64,000 nt of DNA from Taxawa tesnikishii (nom. ined.) (lineage: Eukaryota > Ascomycota > Dothideomycetes > Dothideales). Both the position numbers and the translations under genes were made by a program. Below the pieces are notes generated by a model. It worked only from the letters and a program-made list of their open reading frames with translations. It had not been told where the DNA came from and made no database searches. Location of the stretch: NCBI GenBank assembly GCA_030247885.1, contig JAPDRO010000001.1, positions 372,001 to 436,000 of the forward strand. The letters are read 5' to 3'. The number at the start of each line of letters is the position of its first letter. Positions within the stretch are counted from its first letter, which is position 1. This document shows positions 11,135-20,612 of this stretch, piece after piece.

Positions 11135-12565
11135 TCAAGCGCCGACTCCAACGCCGTTGAAACGGAGCCTCTTCAAGCCTAGACTCGTCCTTCCGGCATC
11201 CTTCGCGCATCCGACGACTTCCGAAGCACTGCTACCTACAGCCTCGATCCGTCCCGCTTCCTTGCCCATGGCGTATCCAGCGGAGAAACTGAGCGCAGAG
11301 AAGGCAAACACCACACCGGCGCTGACGACCCATGTCAGGAGCGTAGGGCTGATGGGCAATTCTTCAATACTAGAAGATCGACGCGCTTTCTTCACCGCGT
11401 GCCGCTCCTTGGAGGAACTGCGCCCGGATGCCTTGCGCTTGCTTTCCTTGCCGGATCTGTCCGGCACGGTGGGCAAGCGTTGACCCTCGACGGATGCGGA
11501 TGTTGAGGTGCTCGTTCGCCGGATTGTGGGCTTGAAGCTAGGTTCATCAATGCTCGCTCCCGCGGGCGAGGTGTTCCGGAGTGCGGATTCGGGGACTAGA
11601 CGGAGACTGTTCGGCTCAATACGGTTGGAAGCATTGCGTATCTGCTGGTTTGGAGTCTGCCGCTGGGTGGATTGTTTGTTTTTGGGGAGACCACGGGCAG
11701 CAGCTGCACAGGAGAGCAGTGTGGACAAGCTGGCTCGGAGAGCGGCGTCGTGGTCGGCCGTGGCGTGGTTCGAAGGTGCGATGATATCGTATGGAGAGTG
11801 CTGCTGCCTTGATTCCTGGTGAGGGGGTAGGAGTGGCGTGTACTAGGGCGGGAAGCGGGTCGACCAGTCCCGGGGAAATAAGAGCCTGGGACGGCATGGT
11901 TTGCGCTCCTCGTGCCTTGAGAGACGGGAGGATGTGAGAAAGCGTTAGGCTGGGGCGTGAAGCAATGCTCGTTATTGAGAGGGTAGTTAATGGCGGTCCG
12001 GTTCTCATCTTCGTCGTCCGTGGCTTCCGATGCGGACGACCGTGCTGCAGGACTCAGGATGTTGTCTTCTGGCAACCCCTCGTTCGAGGACGTCATGACC
12101 CTGTCCGATTCACTCTCGCTTTCATCGTACTCTTCTTGGCTGCTCGTGCCTCCAATACTGGGTGCTCTACTTGTAATGTTCAAGTGGGTTGGAGCAGTAG
12201 GCCGCAACCGGCGCCTCCGGCGAGCGTTTGAGTCATGTTGCACACGAAGACCGGTTGTTACGATCTCGTCTGCGATCGAGGAGAGTGAAGAGGAGGATGG
12301 CTGGGAAGAGATCTCGATCCAGGAGTCTACTGTAAAACTGTCAGCACGACTTTGCTTGCTGAGATGAGGAAACACGGTGATAACTGGCTCTCATGGCCTC
12401 GCAGTACGGACATAGCGTGGGAAGGACCTGAACGAGAAACACCGAGTGCACATGCTTACCATCCGAGGGAGATCGGGCAGTGTGAGAGACTGAACGCTGA
12501 GCCATGCTGGGCGCATGACGAGGCCTTTGGGAACGACCCTGGGTTTCGAAGTCTCCAGATTGCAT
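11135..12565 (-). CDS. Hypothetical Ser/Arg-rich protein with C-terminal membrane segment
   Basis: No family recognised. Exon 1 (12565-12460) encodes MQSGDFETQGRSQRPRHAP and onward. After a 130-nt intron (12330-12459) the protein continues with DSWIEISSQPSSSSLSSIAD, a basic run (NARRRRRLRPT), a long Ser/acidic disordered region, a compact segment HSPYDIIAPSNHATADHD then AALRASLSTLLSCAAAARGL, a Lys/Arg-rich nuclear-signal-like stretch (KESKRKASGRSSSKERHAV), one hydrophobic helix (TLLTWVVSAGVVFAFSALSF) and a short tail. The single helix near the end suggests anchorage in the nuclear envelope or ER. A one-base break lies in the run of five identical bases at 11823-11827, where RHSYP continues as PHQESRQQHSPYD. 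The ATG at 12565 is the first in frame. Confidence 0.6.
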
Positions 12566-13651
12566 GGGAGTCCTCAGGTCAACTATAAGTGCACCAGCGA
12601 TATGTAGGCTGCGTTTGGGAGAGAGTGAGACGGAGGAAAGCGAGCGCTGTCGCAGTCAGGTGGGCCTATCACGAGGTTGATATCGCGCCAAGTCGAGATA
12701 TTGGGGCGTTGGAAGATGGCTGTTGGACGCACACGCAGCGAGACAAGCGGCGATATCGCTCCTCCCAGGCCGTGAGAGGGACAGACGTTGGCCTCTGCAC
12801 AGAGCGCGAGAGGACTCGTCAGGCAGTCGGTGAGCTCGGTATAGGAGATGTACGAATGGTACGAGGACGGTCGGAGCAGGGCTAGCGATTGGCCGGCTGC
12901 GGGGTGCGAGGTGGGGGTTGGTGCTGGTGCTGGTGCTGGTGCTTGCGTCAGTTCGCGGCCCGACCGTACCGAGCGCGCAGAGAGCCGGTTGGTGAGTGGG
13001 AGAAGATGGTTGAAGGGAGGACAGAAATGAAAGATGGATTCGCAAAGGGAGGATTGGGCCGCGTAAGAAGGACGAGGGAACGGGAGAGGTACAGATGGCA
13101 GCATAGCGCATCATGTGCGAGATGGTGGCTGACACAAGGGTCATCGAACCAAGGCCAGGCAAAGGCAAGGCACGGGGCCGGCCCAGATGCAACTGCCAGG
13201 CATGATTGGTGGACAGGAACAACCCAGCCGTCGCCCTGTCTGCGAGCACGCTGCAGACCGCTGTATCGCATGCAGATAGTGTTATACTAGATGTACGACT
13301 AAAAGACACGAGAGGAAAGGCCAGAGTGCGCTGTATGCGCTGTGTGGGTCCCGCCATCGTAGCGGGTAATCATCTGCTGCAGGAGCCGACGAGTATAGGT
13401 ACTTGATAGAGCTCCAGGCCGTGAACCGTCCACATGGTATTGCGCAACACAAGATGGTCAAGCAACGAATTGATGGAGAAGATAAAAGCACACTTGATTC
13501 TTTTGTTGTCTACCGTAACGCCGACCCAGTAAAACTTGTGTTTGGTACAGCAAATCCATAAGCACAACGACCGGATCCCATAGCTGCAAATCAACTATAC
13601 AACCATGTCCTCCTTACCGACTTACTTGAGAACGCATTAGAGAGTGACCGC
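12566..13651. other. Intergenic, promoter of hypothetical gene and 3' flank of NSR1
   Basis: GC-rich stretch with a short GGTGCT tandem (about 12917-12941). Several overlapping open frames exist on both strands (up to 233 codons) but none shows a family motif or a convincing splice pattern. Confidence 0.4.
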
Positions 13652-15213
13652 CTAATCAAAGCTAACCTTCTGGCCCTTGAAGTCGCCGAAGCCACCGCGG
13701 TTGGTGGTGCCACCGCGGCCACCACGAGCACCTCCCCTTCCACCACCACGACCGCCGAAGCCGCCTCGACCACCACGGCCACCACGGTCACCGAAGCCTC
13801 CACGTCCGCCACGGTCACCGAAGCCTCCTCGTCCGCCACGGCCTCCTCCGCGGCCACCGCCAAAGCCACCGCGGTCACCGCCGCCGTTGGCTCTCTCGCC
13901 AGCGTAGTCCAAGCGGATGTTACGGCCCTCGATATCGACGCCGTTCATGGCATCAAGAGCAGCCTTAGCCTCGTCAATGCTGCTGAACTCGACGTAACCG
14001 AAGCCCTTAGGAGCACCAGTCTCACGATCGGTTGGCAGACGGACGGCATTGATGGTACCGTACTCTTGGAAGTACTCAGTGATAACATCTTGAGTGGCAT
14101 TGAAAGAGACGTTTCCGATGAAGAGGGTAGAGGATGGCTCCTTGGTCTGATTGTCACCGAACTTGCCGGCACGCTGCTGGACCTGGTCTCTGTTGTAGCT
14201 GCGGTCTGGGCGAGGCTGGCTGAAGTCAATCCTCAATGGACGACCGTCAAGCTCCTGACCATCCTTAGCCTCCAGAGCCTTTGTGGCACTCTCAACGTCG
14301 GCAAACTCGACGTAAGCGAAACCCTTGGACCTTCCAGTGTCGGCGTGGGTGATGACACGGGCAGAGACCATCTCGCCGAAGCCTTCGAACTCACGGCTGA
14401 GCCAGTCCTCGTCCACGTTCCAGGAGAGGCCACCGACAAAGAGATTCTTGGACGGCTCACTCTTCTCTCCTTGGTGTCCGCCAGATGGTGCCTCAGTCTT
14501 GGTCTTCTTGGTTGCTGGAGTCGTCTCAGCATCGGCCTTGCGCTTCTTGTTCTCGACAGGCTTCTCCTCCTCTTCCTCATCCTCAGACTCGCTGGTGCCA
14601 TCGCTGGTATCGTCGTCGGATTCGGAGGTAGAGGCATCTTCATCCTGCGCACATGTCAGTGAATGATCAGACATATTTGAGTGGTCCGACGTACCTTTGC
14701 GGCAGTTCCAACCTTTGGTGCCTCGGCCTCGTCGCTAGAGTCGTCGCTAGACTCCTCCTCGCTCGAGTCGGTATCTTTCTCAGCCTTGGTGACGGCAGCC
14801 TTAGCAGCCTTAGGGGCAGCAGCACCCTCGTCTGCGGAGGACTCGGAGTCGGACTCGGAGTCAGACTCAGAAGAGTCGGAGCTGGAAGACTCGGCGGCAA
14901 GAGCAGCCTTGGAGACTCCATTGGTCTTGGCTGGTGCAGCCTTGGCCTCAACCTCGGACTCAGAGGAAGAGGCATCGCTCATGTCCTCGTCACTGCTCTC
15001 GCTTTCGCTGGAAGAAGGCTCTGGAGTAGGCTCCTTCTTAGATTTCTTGGATTTCTTGTCATCCTTGCCAGCGACCTTGGCAGTCTTCTTTGCGATATCC
15101 TTGCTCTTAGCCTTTGGCGCCTCAGCTGGCTTGGTGACGCGACCGCCCTTCACAGAAGTGAGGGGCTTGGTCTCCGTCTTGGAGGACTTCTTGGTGCTCT
15201 TGTCCTTCGCCAT
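13652..15213 (-). CDS. NSR1: Nucleolin-like RRM protein (Nsr1/Gar2)
   Basis: Nucleolar protein that helps pre-rRNA processing and 40S assembly. Exon 1 (15213-14695) encodes a basic start (MAKDKSTKKSSKTETKP) followed by alternating Ser/acidic tracts and Lys-rich linkers typical of nucleolin. A 50-nt intron (14645-14694) precedes exon 2, which holds two RRMs: the first with RNP2 NLFVGGLSW and RNP1 KGFAYVEF, the second with RNP2 TLFIGNVSF and RNP1 KGFGYVEF. The C-terminus is an RGG box with repeated GGFGDRGGRG units. Total length is about 510 residues, normal for Gar2/Nsr1. The Ser/acidic tracts are likely CK2 targets, inferred from the family. No frame break was found. Confidence 0.93.
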
Positions 15214-15964
15214 CGTAGACTATTCCTGGTTCCCGATGTCAGTGACTTGCGACAACTCGAAAAGCGGCTCAAGCGTGAAAAACTTCACAGCCAAGCGCAG
15301 CGTGCCCTTCGAAATGAGTGAAGCCCAACAGTGAAAAGCTGCCCTGGTAGGCAGGGACGAAGAGCGAAACTAGTTCGCGATGTGCGGCAAGCCCTCAGTT
15401 CCCCAGTGCACCGAAAACAAGTATGGTGTTGAAGCCCACGAACCCTCAAGCCCACTTTGTGCGATGTCTTGAGGCAACGTGTTCCCACAATAGCCTAGAC
15501 ACAGATCGCGTGATGGATGAAAAGCCCTCTGAGTATATGCGAATGCCCACAGCCCACACAAGAGACGGTTTCTCTTAGCTCAGTCACGCTGCTCTGGTCG
15601 CGTGAAGAGATGTTAAAGCCCACAGATAGAAGATGCGACGAACCCACTGATATGATTAGGTGATGTAGTATGCAAAGCGCTCTCGATGCCCGACTTGTGT
15701 ATGCGACGCGATCAAATATTTCGAAAAGTTGCGAACGAAAATTGTGTGCAGAAAGCTGGCAGAGGCTGGCACAAAAGCTCCAACTTTATAGCAGTTCGCG
15801 CTAGCAAGATCTGACCGCCTTTGCTTGCCGGGTTTTAGCGCGCCAAGGACGCGGAACTGGGTCCCGAACATCGAACGGGCGGACAGTGGGCCAGTTGGTG
15901 AAACGTTCACATCTCCTGTCGACAGCCTATACTCTACCATGTTCTCAAGTTGGTTCGATTGAAG
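15214..15964. other. Shared upstream region of NSR1 and ALG6
   Basis: Head-to-head spacer of about 750 bp between divergent genes, presumably carrying both promoters. No other gene was recognised. Confidence 0.45.
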
Positions 15965-17835
15965 ATGCCTCCATCTACACCGGCCTCGCATAGGCCCAGG
16001 AAGAAGCGGAAAGCCGACCAGGTTTCTTCGATTGGAGGCAACGGTACAATCGTTGCGGATGAAGCAGGACAGAAGCCAGCATTTCCCTTGTGGCTTTCTT
16101 GCTTCCTGCGAGAGGGGCTGTCTCTCAATGGGTGACACTACCGTTGATTCTCATGGCCACCGGCTTGTTCAAGTGGGCAACCGGATTCTGGGGCTATTCT
16201 GGTAAGTCTGGGATCGATCCAATACGATTGCTGTGGTCTGATATGATGAAGGTCGTAACATGCCACCGAAATATGGAGATTTCGAAGCACAAAGACATTG
16301 GCTGGAGATTACTACCAGACTGCCTGTATCGCACTGGTACTTCCATGATCTGGAGTGGTGGGGTTTGGACTACCCTCCGTTGACTGCTTATCACAGTTGG
16401 ATCTTAGGGAAGATGTAAGGCTGTACTTGACGTTACATTCGAAAGGACGCCACAGCTGACATTGCATAGAGGAAACCTGGTTAACCCTTCATGGTTTGAA
16501 CTGTACAGCTCTCGTGGCCTTGAATCTCACGACCTCAAAATCTTCATGCGGGCTACCGTCATCGTATCGGAGTACCTCATATTAGTCCCGGCGGCCGTCA
16601 TCTGCCTGCGCCATCTCAGCAGGCTTTCCGCAGTCAGCTCATGGGAATCGAGCATTGCGCTGACTGCGGTTCTGATGCAGCCTGCAACCATCCTGATAGA
16701 CAACGCACACTTTCAATACAACACTGTCATGCTGGGGTTCGTTGTCGCGGCCATCTCGAGCCTCCTATCTGGCCGTCTTGTGTGGAGCTGCGTCTACTTT
16801 GTCGCTGCGCTTGGGTTCAAGCAGATGGCTCTCTTCTATGCGCCCGCCGTGTTTGCATACCTCCTGGGCGCTTGTGTTTTCCCTCGCATCAACATCCTGC
16901 GTCTGATCAACATCGCCCTCGCCACTCTCGCCTCGTTTGCCATACTTTTCCTGCCAATCTTGGTGGGCGCTATGTACGACTCCTATCGCAACGTCTCCCT
17001 CCATCCGACGTACAAACCCCACCACTCCTTGCTGCACTCCCACTTTCAGTCTCCGAGAAGGCATGGTATTACCCCATGGTTCTCCAACTGGCGCAATCAA
17101 TCCACCGCGTGTTCCCCTTTGCACGCGGTCTCTTCGAGGATAAAGTGGCCAACTTGTGGTGTGCCATCCATGCCTCCGGCATCCACAAGCTCAACCAATA
17201 CCCCGTGAGCTTGATGTCACGGGCAGCACTTGGACTGACATCACTCTCCATACTTCCTCCCTGCTCAATCATCTTCTTCAAGCCGAAGAAAGACCTCATC
17301 CCCTGGACCTTCGCCACAGTAGCATGGGGGTTCTTCCTCTGCAGCTTTCAAGTTCATGAAAAGAACGTCCTGCTACCGCTGCTGCCCATGACGATCTTAC
17401 TCGGAGCCGAGGGCGGGCTTAGACCCGACATGCGTGCCTGGATAGGATTCGCGAATATCTTAGGCGCCTGGACGTGCTTCCCTTGTTGAAGAGAGTCGAC
17501 CTCGGTATTCCATATGCCGTACTCACCCTGCTCTGGGCCTACCTCATGGGACTGCCTCCAGCTTCATTGTCCGCCTACTTCGGCGCACACAGCGGTGGAC
17601 TCTCGCTGGGTACGAAGCTGTTGCACTTGGCTTTCTATGCCCTTATGGTCGCATGGCACTTTGGAGAGGCATTCTTACCAGCACCAGCGAACAAGCCGGA
17701 CATCTGGGTCGTCGGCAACGTGTGTCTAGGAGCGGCCGGATTTGGTATTTGCTACCTATGGTGTCTGTGGAATTTGTTCGTTAAGAGCGGGCTTTTGGCA
17801 CAGACAACCAGGCAGAGAAGCAGAAGAAGTTGTAA
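15965..17835 (+). CDS. ALG6: ALG6 dolichyl-P-Glc alpha-1,3-glucosyltransferase
   Basis: ER membrane enzyme that adds the first glucose to Man9GlcNAc2-PP-dolichol for N-glycosylation. Family landmarks: [50 protein letters not shown] (ALG6 rather than ALG8), [30 protein letters not shown] and [15 protein letters not shown]. The many hydrophobic segments match a polytopic transferase. Introns: 16202-16251 and 16415-16469. Four one-base breaks sit in homopolymers at 16085-16087, 17014-17020, 17480-17482 and 17793-17796; in each case the family sequence resumes at once in the next frame. After the last break the protein ends KQKKL then TAA at 17833-17835, a KXKXX-type ER retrieval signal. I take the ATG at 15965 ([16 protein letters not shown]). 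Four breaks could also mean a young pseudogene, but the pattern is shared by other essential genes here. Confidence 0.88.
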
Positions 17836-18261
17836 AAAATACGACATCCATCTCTTCAGACAGACTTTCATGGGGAGACCGCATGGTAGATCCGCGGCAT
17901 GCTCTGCCAGCTGGTGCAGCTCATGGGGCCAAATATTGGTAGACAAACTGCCAGCCTTGGTCACGCGAACGCAACCGATCTTAGTCCTAAAGGGATATTT
18001 TAGATTGCCATTCGAGGGATAGTGGTGGCGTTAGGCCAGAAGATAGGAATGTGTTTGGGGATAACTGAGCGCAGATACCCCAGTTTGGTCATCCGAAAAG
18101 GGGAAGATTCTCTTCGTATAATACAATGTTGTACAAGTATCTCGTTTCCCATATCCGAAGCCTTTCCCATGCCTCTGAACGCCATGTAATGCGTCCGTGA
18201 TCGCTATGCGCGCGGCCCCCACCGGCATGCTCTCATCGCAACGCCCCCTACTTCAGCCCTC
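17836..18261. other. Convergent 3' region of ALG6 and COX17
   Basis: Short spacer holding both 3' UTRs. An open frame continuing to 18022 in one ALG6 frame is not taken as coding, because the family-like C-terminus ends at 17835. Confidence 0.4.
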
Positions 18262-18601
18262 TTATATGTTGAATCCGTAGCCCTTCATACAGCTCTTGTA
18301 CCTGCTCACCATGTCCTGGCATTCCGCTTGCGGATCCGATGAGTTGGAGAAGAGCATGCATTCGTCGCGAGCGGCTTTTTCATCCTTGCAAACACAGCAT
18401 GGCTACGTCGTCTCAGCGTTCCATCCTGTGCCAGGACGCGCATGTGGCGTGTGCTGTTGTCGTACCTTGTACTTGGACGCCGCCTCGCCCTGCGGCTTCA
18501 GATCGCCGGCCAAATTGTTCGTCGTCACTGCTGCTGCAATGGAGTTAGCAAATGAAGAGACAAGGAATGGGAAGTGGAGCCGCACTGCTGGAGGTAGGCA
18601 T
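18262..18601 (-). CDS. COX17: Cytochrome c oxidase copper chaperone Cox17
   Basis: Small intermembrane-space copper chaperone that delivers Cu(I) to Sco1 and Cox11 for complex IV assembly. Three exons on the minus strand: 18601-18586 (start MPTSS), 18533-18466 (NNLAGDLKPQGEAASKYK) and 18402-18262; introns of 52 and 63 nt are GT-AG. The last exon gives PCCVCKDEKAARDEC and ends MVSRYKSCMKGYGFNI. The copper-binding CC-x-C motif and both CX9C pairs (C-KDEKAARDE-C and C-QDMVSRYKS-C) are intact. Predicted length is about 70 residues, normal for Cox17. The 16-nt first exon is the least certain part; an alternative acceptor three bases downstream is possible. The gene is easily missed because no exon exceeds about 140 nt. 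It is divergent from RNA1. Confidence 0.9.
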
Positions 18602-19161
18602 GTTGTTTACTGCTTGCGCGGACATGATGCTGGTTGGAGAGTTGAGGTGGGATGGGAGAAGTGAATGTAGATGGCAAATCAATGGCTGCGAGCACGTCAA
18701 TTGTTAAGCAGCCGTATAGACTTCTCGGGACATGTCTAACGAGTTTCCGTTGCCGAACGGTCTCTCCCGCCGCAGGGTCCATGAACGCCGCATCGCGAAG
18801 CTTTCGAGTCGCTGCTATTGTTGACAGAATCCCAACGTGAGATGAGAGAACATCAATACATAGTACACTTTCCTTACGGTGAGAACAAATCCTCCAGATC
18901 GACATGTATACGTCCACTTGCGATTTTCCTAAATCCTAAAACTCGCTGTTGCACCAAAGGAGGCGAGCGAAGAGCAAGGAAGCTGTGCAAACATGACAAA
19001 GTCAATCAGGCTTAATTAATTCATCTTTCTGGCCAAATCCCACCTTCCCCTCCTCTCCTATTGTAAACAGTCACATCTATACCCAATTCCAAGCCTCTCC
19101 CTTGCTACACAAACATCCGTACGATTGCTACAAACTTTTCTTTTACTAGTAAGACAAAAGC
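18602..19161. other. Shared upstream region of COX17 and RNA1
   Basis: A 560-bp head-to-head spacer. A pyrimidine-rich stretch at about 19030-19100 precedes the RNA1 start, as is common in highly expressed fungal promoters. No gene is seen. Confidence 0.45.
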
Positions 19162-20415
19162 ATGGCAAAATTCTTCTCACTCGAGGGAAAGGGCCTCAAG
19201 CTCGACACCGCCGCCGACATCGACAAGCACATTCAGCCACTCAAGGATAGCAATGATGTCGAAGAAGTCCACTTCCAAGGCAACACTCTCGGTGTCGAAG
19301 CCTGCGAAGCGCTCGCTAAGGTTCTCGAGTCCAAGAAGTCGCTGCGGGTCGCCAACTTCGCCGACATTTTTACCTCTCGCCTGCTCTCTGAGATTCCACC
19401 CGCCCTTAACTCGCTCCTGACCTCCCTGCTAACACTTCCCGCCCTCCATACCGTCAACCTCTCCGACAACGCCTTTGGTTTGAACACCGTGGAGCCCCTG
19501 CGACCATTCTTATCTCAGCACACCCCGCTGCAACACCTCATCCTCAATAACAACGGACTAGGTCCTGCGGCCGGCACATTCGTGGCTGAAGCTCTGGTGA
19601 AGCTTGCGGAGAAGAAGGCAGCGGCAAGGAAAGAGGGCAAGAATGTTCCGGACCTCGAGACCGTCATCTGCGGCCGCAACCGCCTCGAGACAGGCTCCAT
19701 GGCCGCATGGGTGAAGGCGTACACGGCGAACAACGGCGTGCGGACCGTCAAGATGGTCCAGAATGGTATCCGTCAGGAGGGTATCTCGACGCTTCTGCAG
19801 AACGGTCTCTCCAACTGCACCAAACTGGAGGTGCTCGATTTGCAGGACAACACGTTCACGGCTATGGGCGCTAAGGCGTTGGCGGATGTGGCTGGGAAGT
19901 GGACGACTATCAAAGAGCTCGGTGTTGGTGATTGCTTGCTGAGCGCACGTGGAGGCGTCATGCTGGCGGAGGCGTTGCGGAAGGGTGAGAACAAGAAACT
20001 GGAGGTGCTGCGGTTACAGTACAACGAGATCGACACCAAGGGCTTGCAAGCGCTTTCGACGACGGCACAGACCTCGGCCTTGCCTTCGCTTCGCCGTGTC
20101 GAACTCAACGGCAACAAGTTCAGTGAGGAGGACAATGCCTTGGAGGAGTTGAGGGAGGTCCTCGACAATCGCAAGGAAAAGGAAGGGACAGAGGACGACG
20201 ATGAAGAGGCATGGGGTATCGACGAGCTGGACGACCTAGAAGAGGAGTCGGACGATGAGGGAGCCGAGGACGAGGGCGAAGAGGAAGATGAGGACGATAA
20301 GGCGGAACGCGTGGTCAAGGAGGCGGATCAGGCGGAAGGCGAAGCAGTAGCTCAAGATAAAGACAAGGGCGTTGACGAGCTGGCCGATTTGATGTCCAAG
20401 ACGGAACTGAAGTAA
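19162..20415 (+). CDS. RNA1: Ran GTPase-activating protein (Rna1/RanGAP)
   Basis: Cytoplasmic GAP that stimulates GTP hydrolysis on Ran and so maintains the nuclear transport gradient. A single 417-codon exon, close to the size of yeast Rna1 (407 aa). Eleven or so leucine-rich repeats span about residues 30-330, with the family landmarks FADIFTSRLLSEIP (early conserved Arg), LILNNNGLGPAAG, VICGRNRLETGS, VKMVQNGIRQEGI and LEVLDLQDNTFTAMG. The tail from about residue 345 is highly acidic (EDDDEEAWGIDELDD onward), as in Rna1 and RanGAP1. There is no SUMO-acceptor domain, as expected in fungi. The ATG at 19162 gives MAKFFSLEGKGLKL. No frame break. Confidence 0.95.
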   Translation: MAKFFSLEGKGLKLDTAADIDKHIQPLKDSNDVEEVHFQGNTLGVEACEALAKVLESKKSLRVANFADIFTSRLLSEIPPALNSLLTSLLTLPALHTVNLSDNAFGLNTVEPLRPFLSQHTPLQHLILNNNGLGPAAGTFVAEALVKLAEKKAAARKEGKNVPDLETVICGRNRLETGSMAAWVKAYTANNGVRTVKMVQNGIRQEGISTLLQNGLSNCTKLEVLDLQDNTFTAMGAKALADVAGKWTTIKELGVGDCLLSARGGVMLAEALRKGENKKLEVLRLQYNEIDTKGLQALSTTAQTSALPSLRRVELNGNKFSEEDNALEELREVLDNRKEKEGTEDDDEEAWGIDELDDLEEESDDEGAEDEGEEEDEDDKAERVVKEADQAEGEAVAQDKDKGVDELADLMSKTELK

Positions 20416-20612
20416 AAGAGCCGATGACCGAGGGTTCGACGGGGGTATTTGTGAGGAGTTGGGCATGGCACACGCATTTTTGATACCAATTTTCACACTT
20501 GTTTGACGAAAGAAGCAACCGAATCTTGCAGGTTGGGTAGAGGTCTTCGTTTTCACTAAAGCATATACAATCGATCATTCACGTCCCCTTTCAAACACAC
20601 CACGCATCATCA
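20416..20612. other. Convergent 3' region of RNA1 and the monooxygenase
   Basis: Short 3' UTR spacer; nothing else seen. Confidence 0.4.

Noticed and set aside
12656-13357. 233-codon minus-strand open frame
   Set aside because: No family motif, Ser/Pro/Arg-biased, and competing frames on both strands. Treated as promoter sequence.
13677-13907. Proline-rich plus-strand frame (PPRPPRPP repeats)
   Set aside because: It is the antisense reading of the RGG box of NSR1.
15656-16138. 160-codon minus-strand frame opposite the ALG6 start
   Set aside because: Antisense to the first ALG6 exon and without motif.
15965-17835. ALG6 as a pseudogene because of four frame breaks
   Set aside because: All four are the same one-base type in homopolymers, residues stay family-like up to each break, and equally conserved genes here show the same defect.
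20425-20450. Possible tRNA B box (GGTTCGA) after RNA1, and similar words elsewhere
   Set aside because: None is followed by the required CC or accompanied by a D-arm or acceptor-stem match. No tRNA could be folded by eye.
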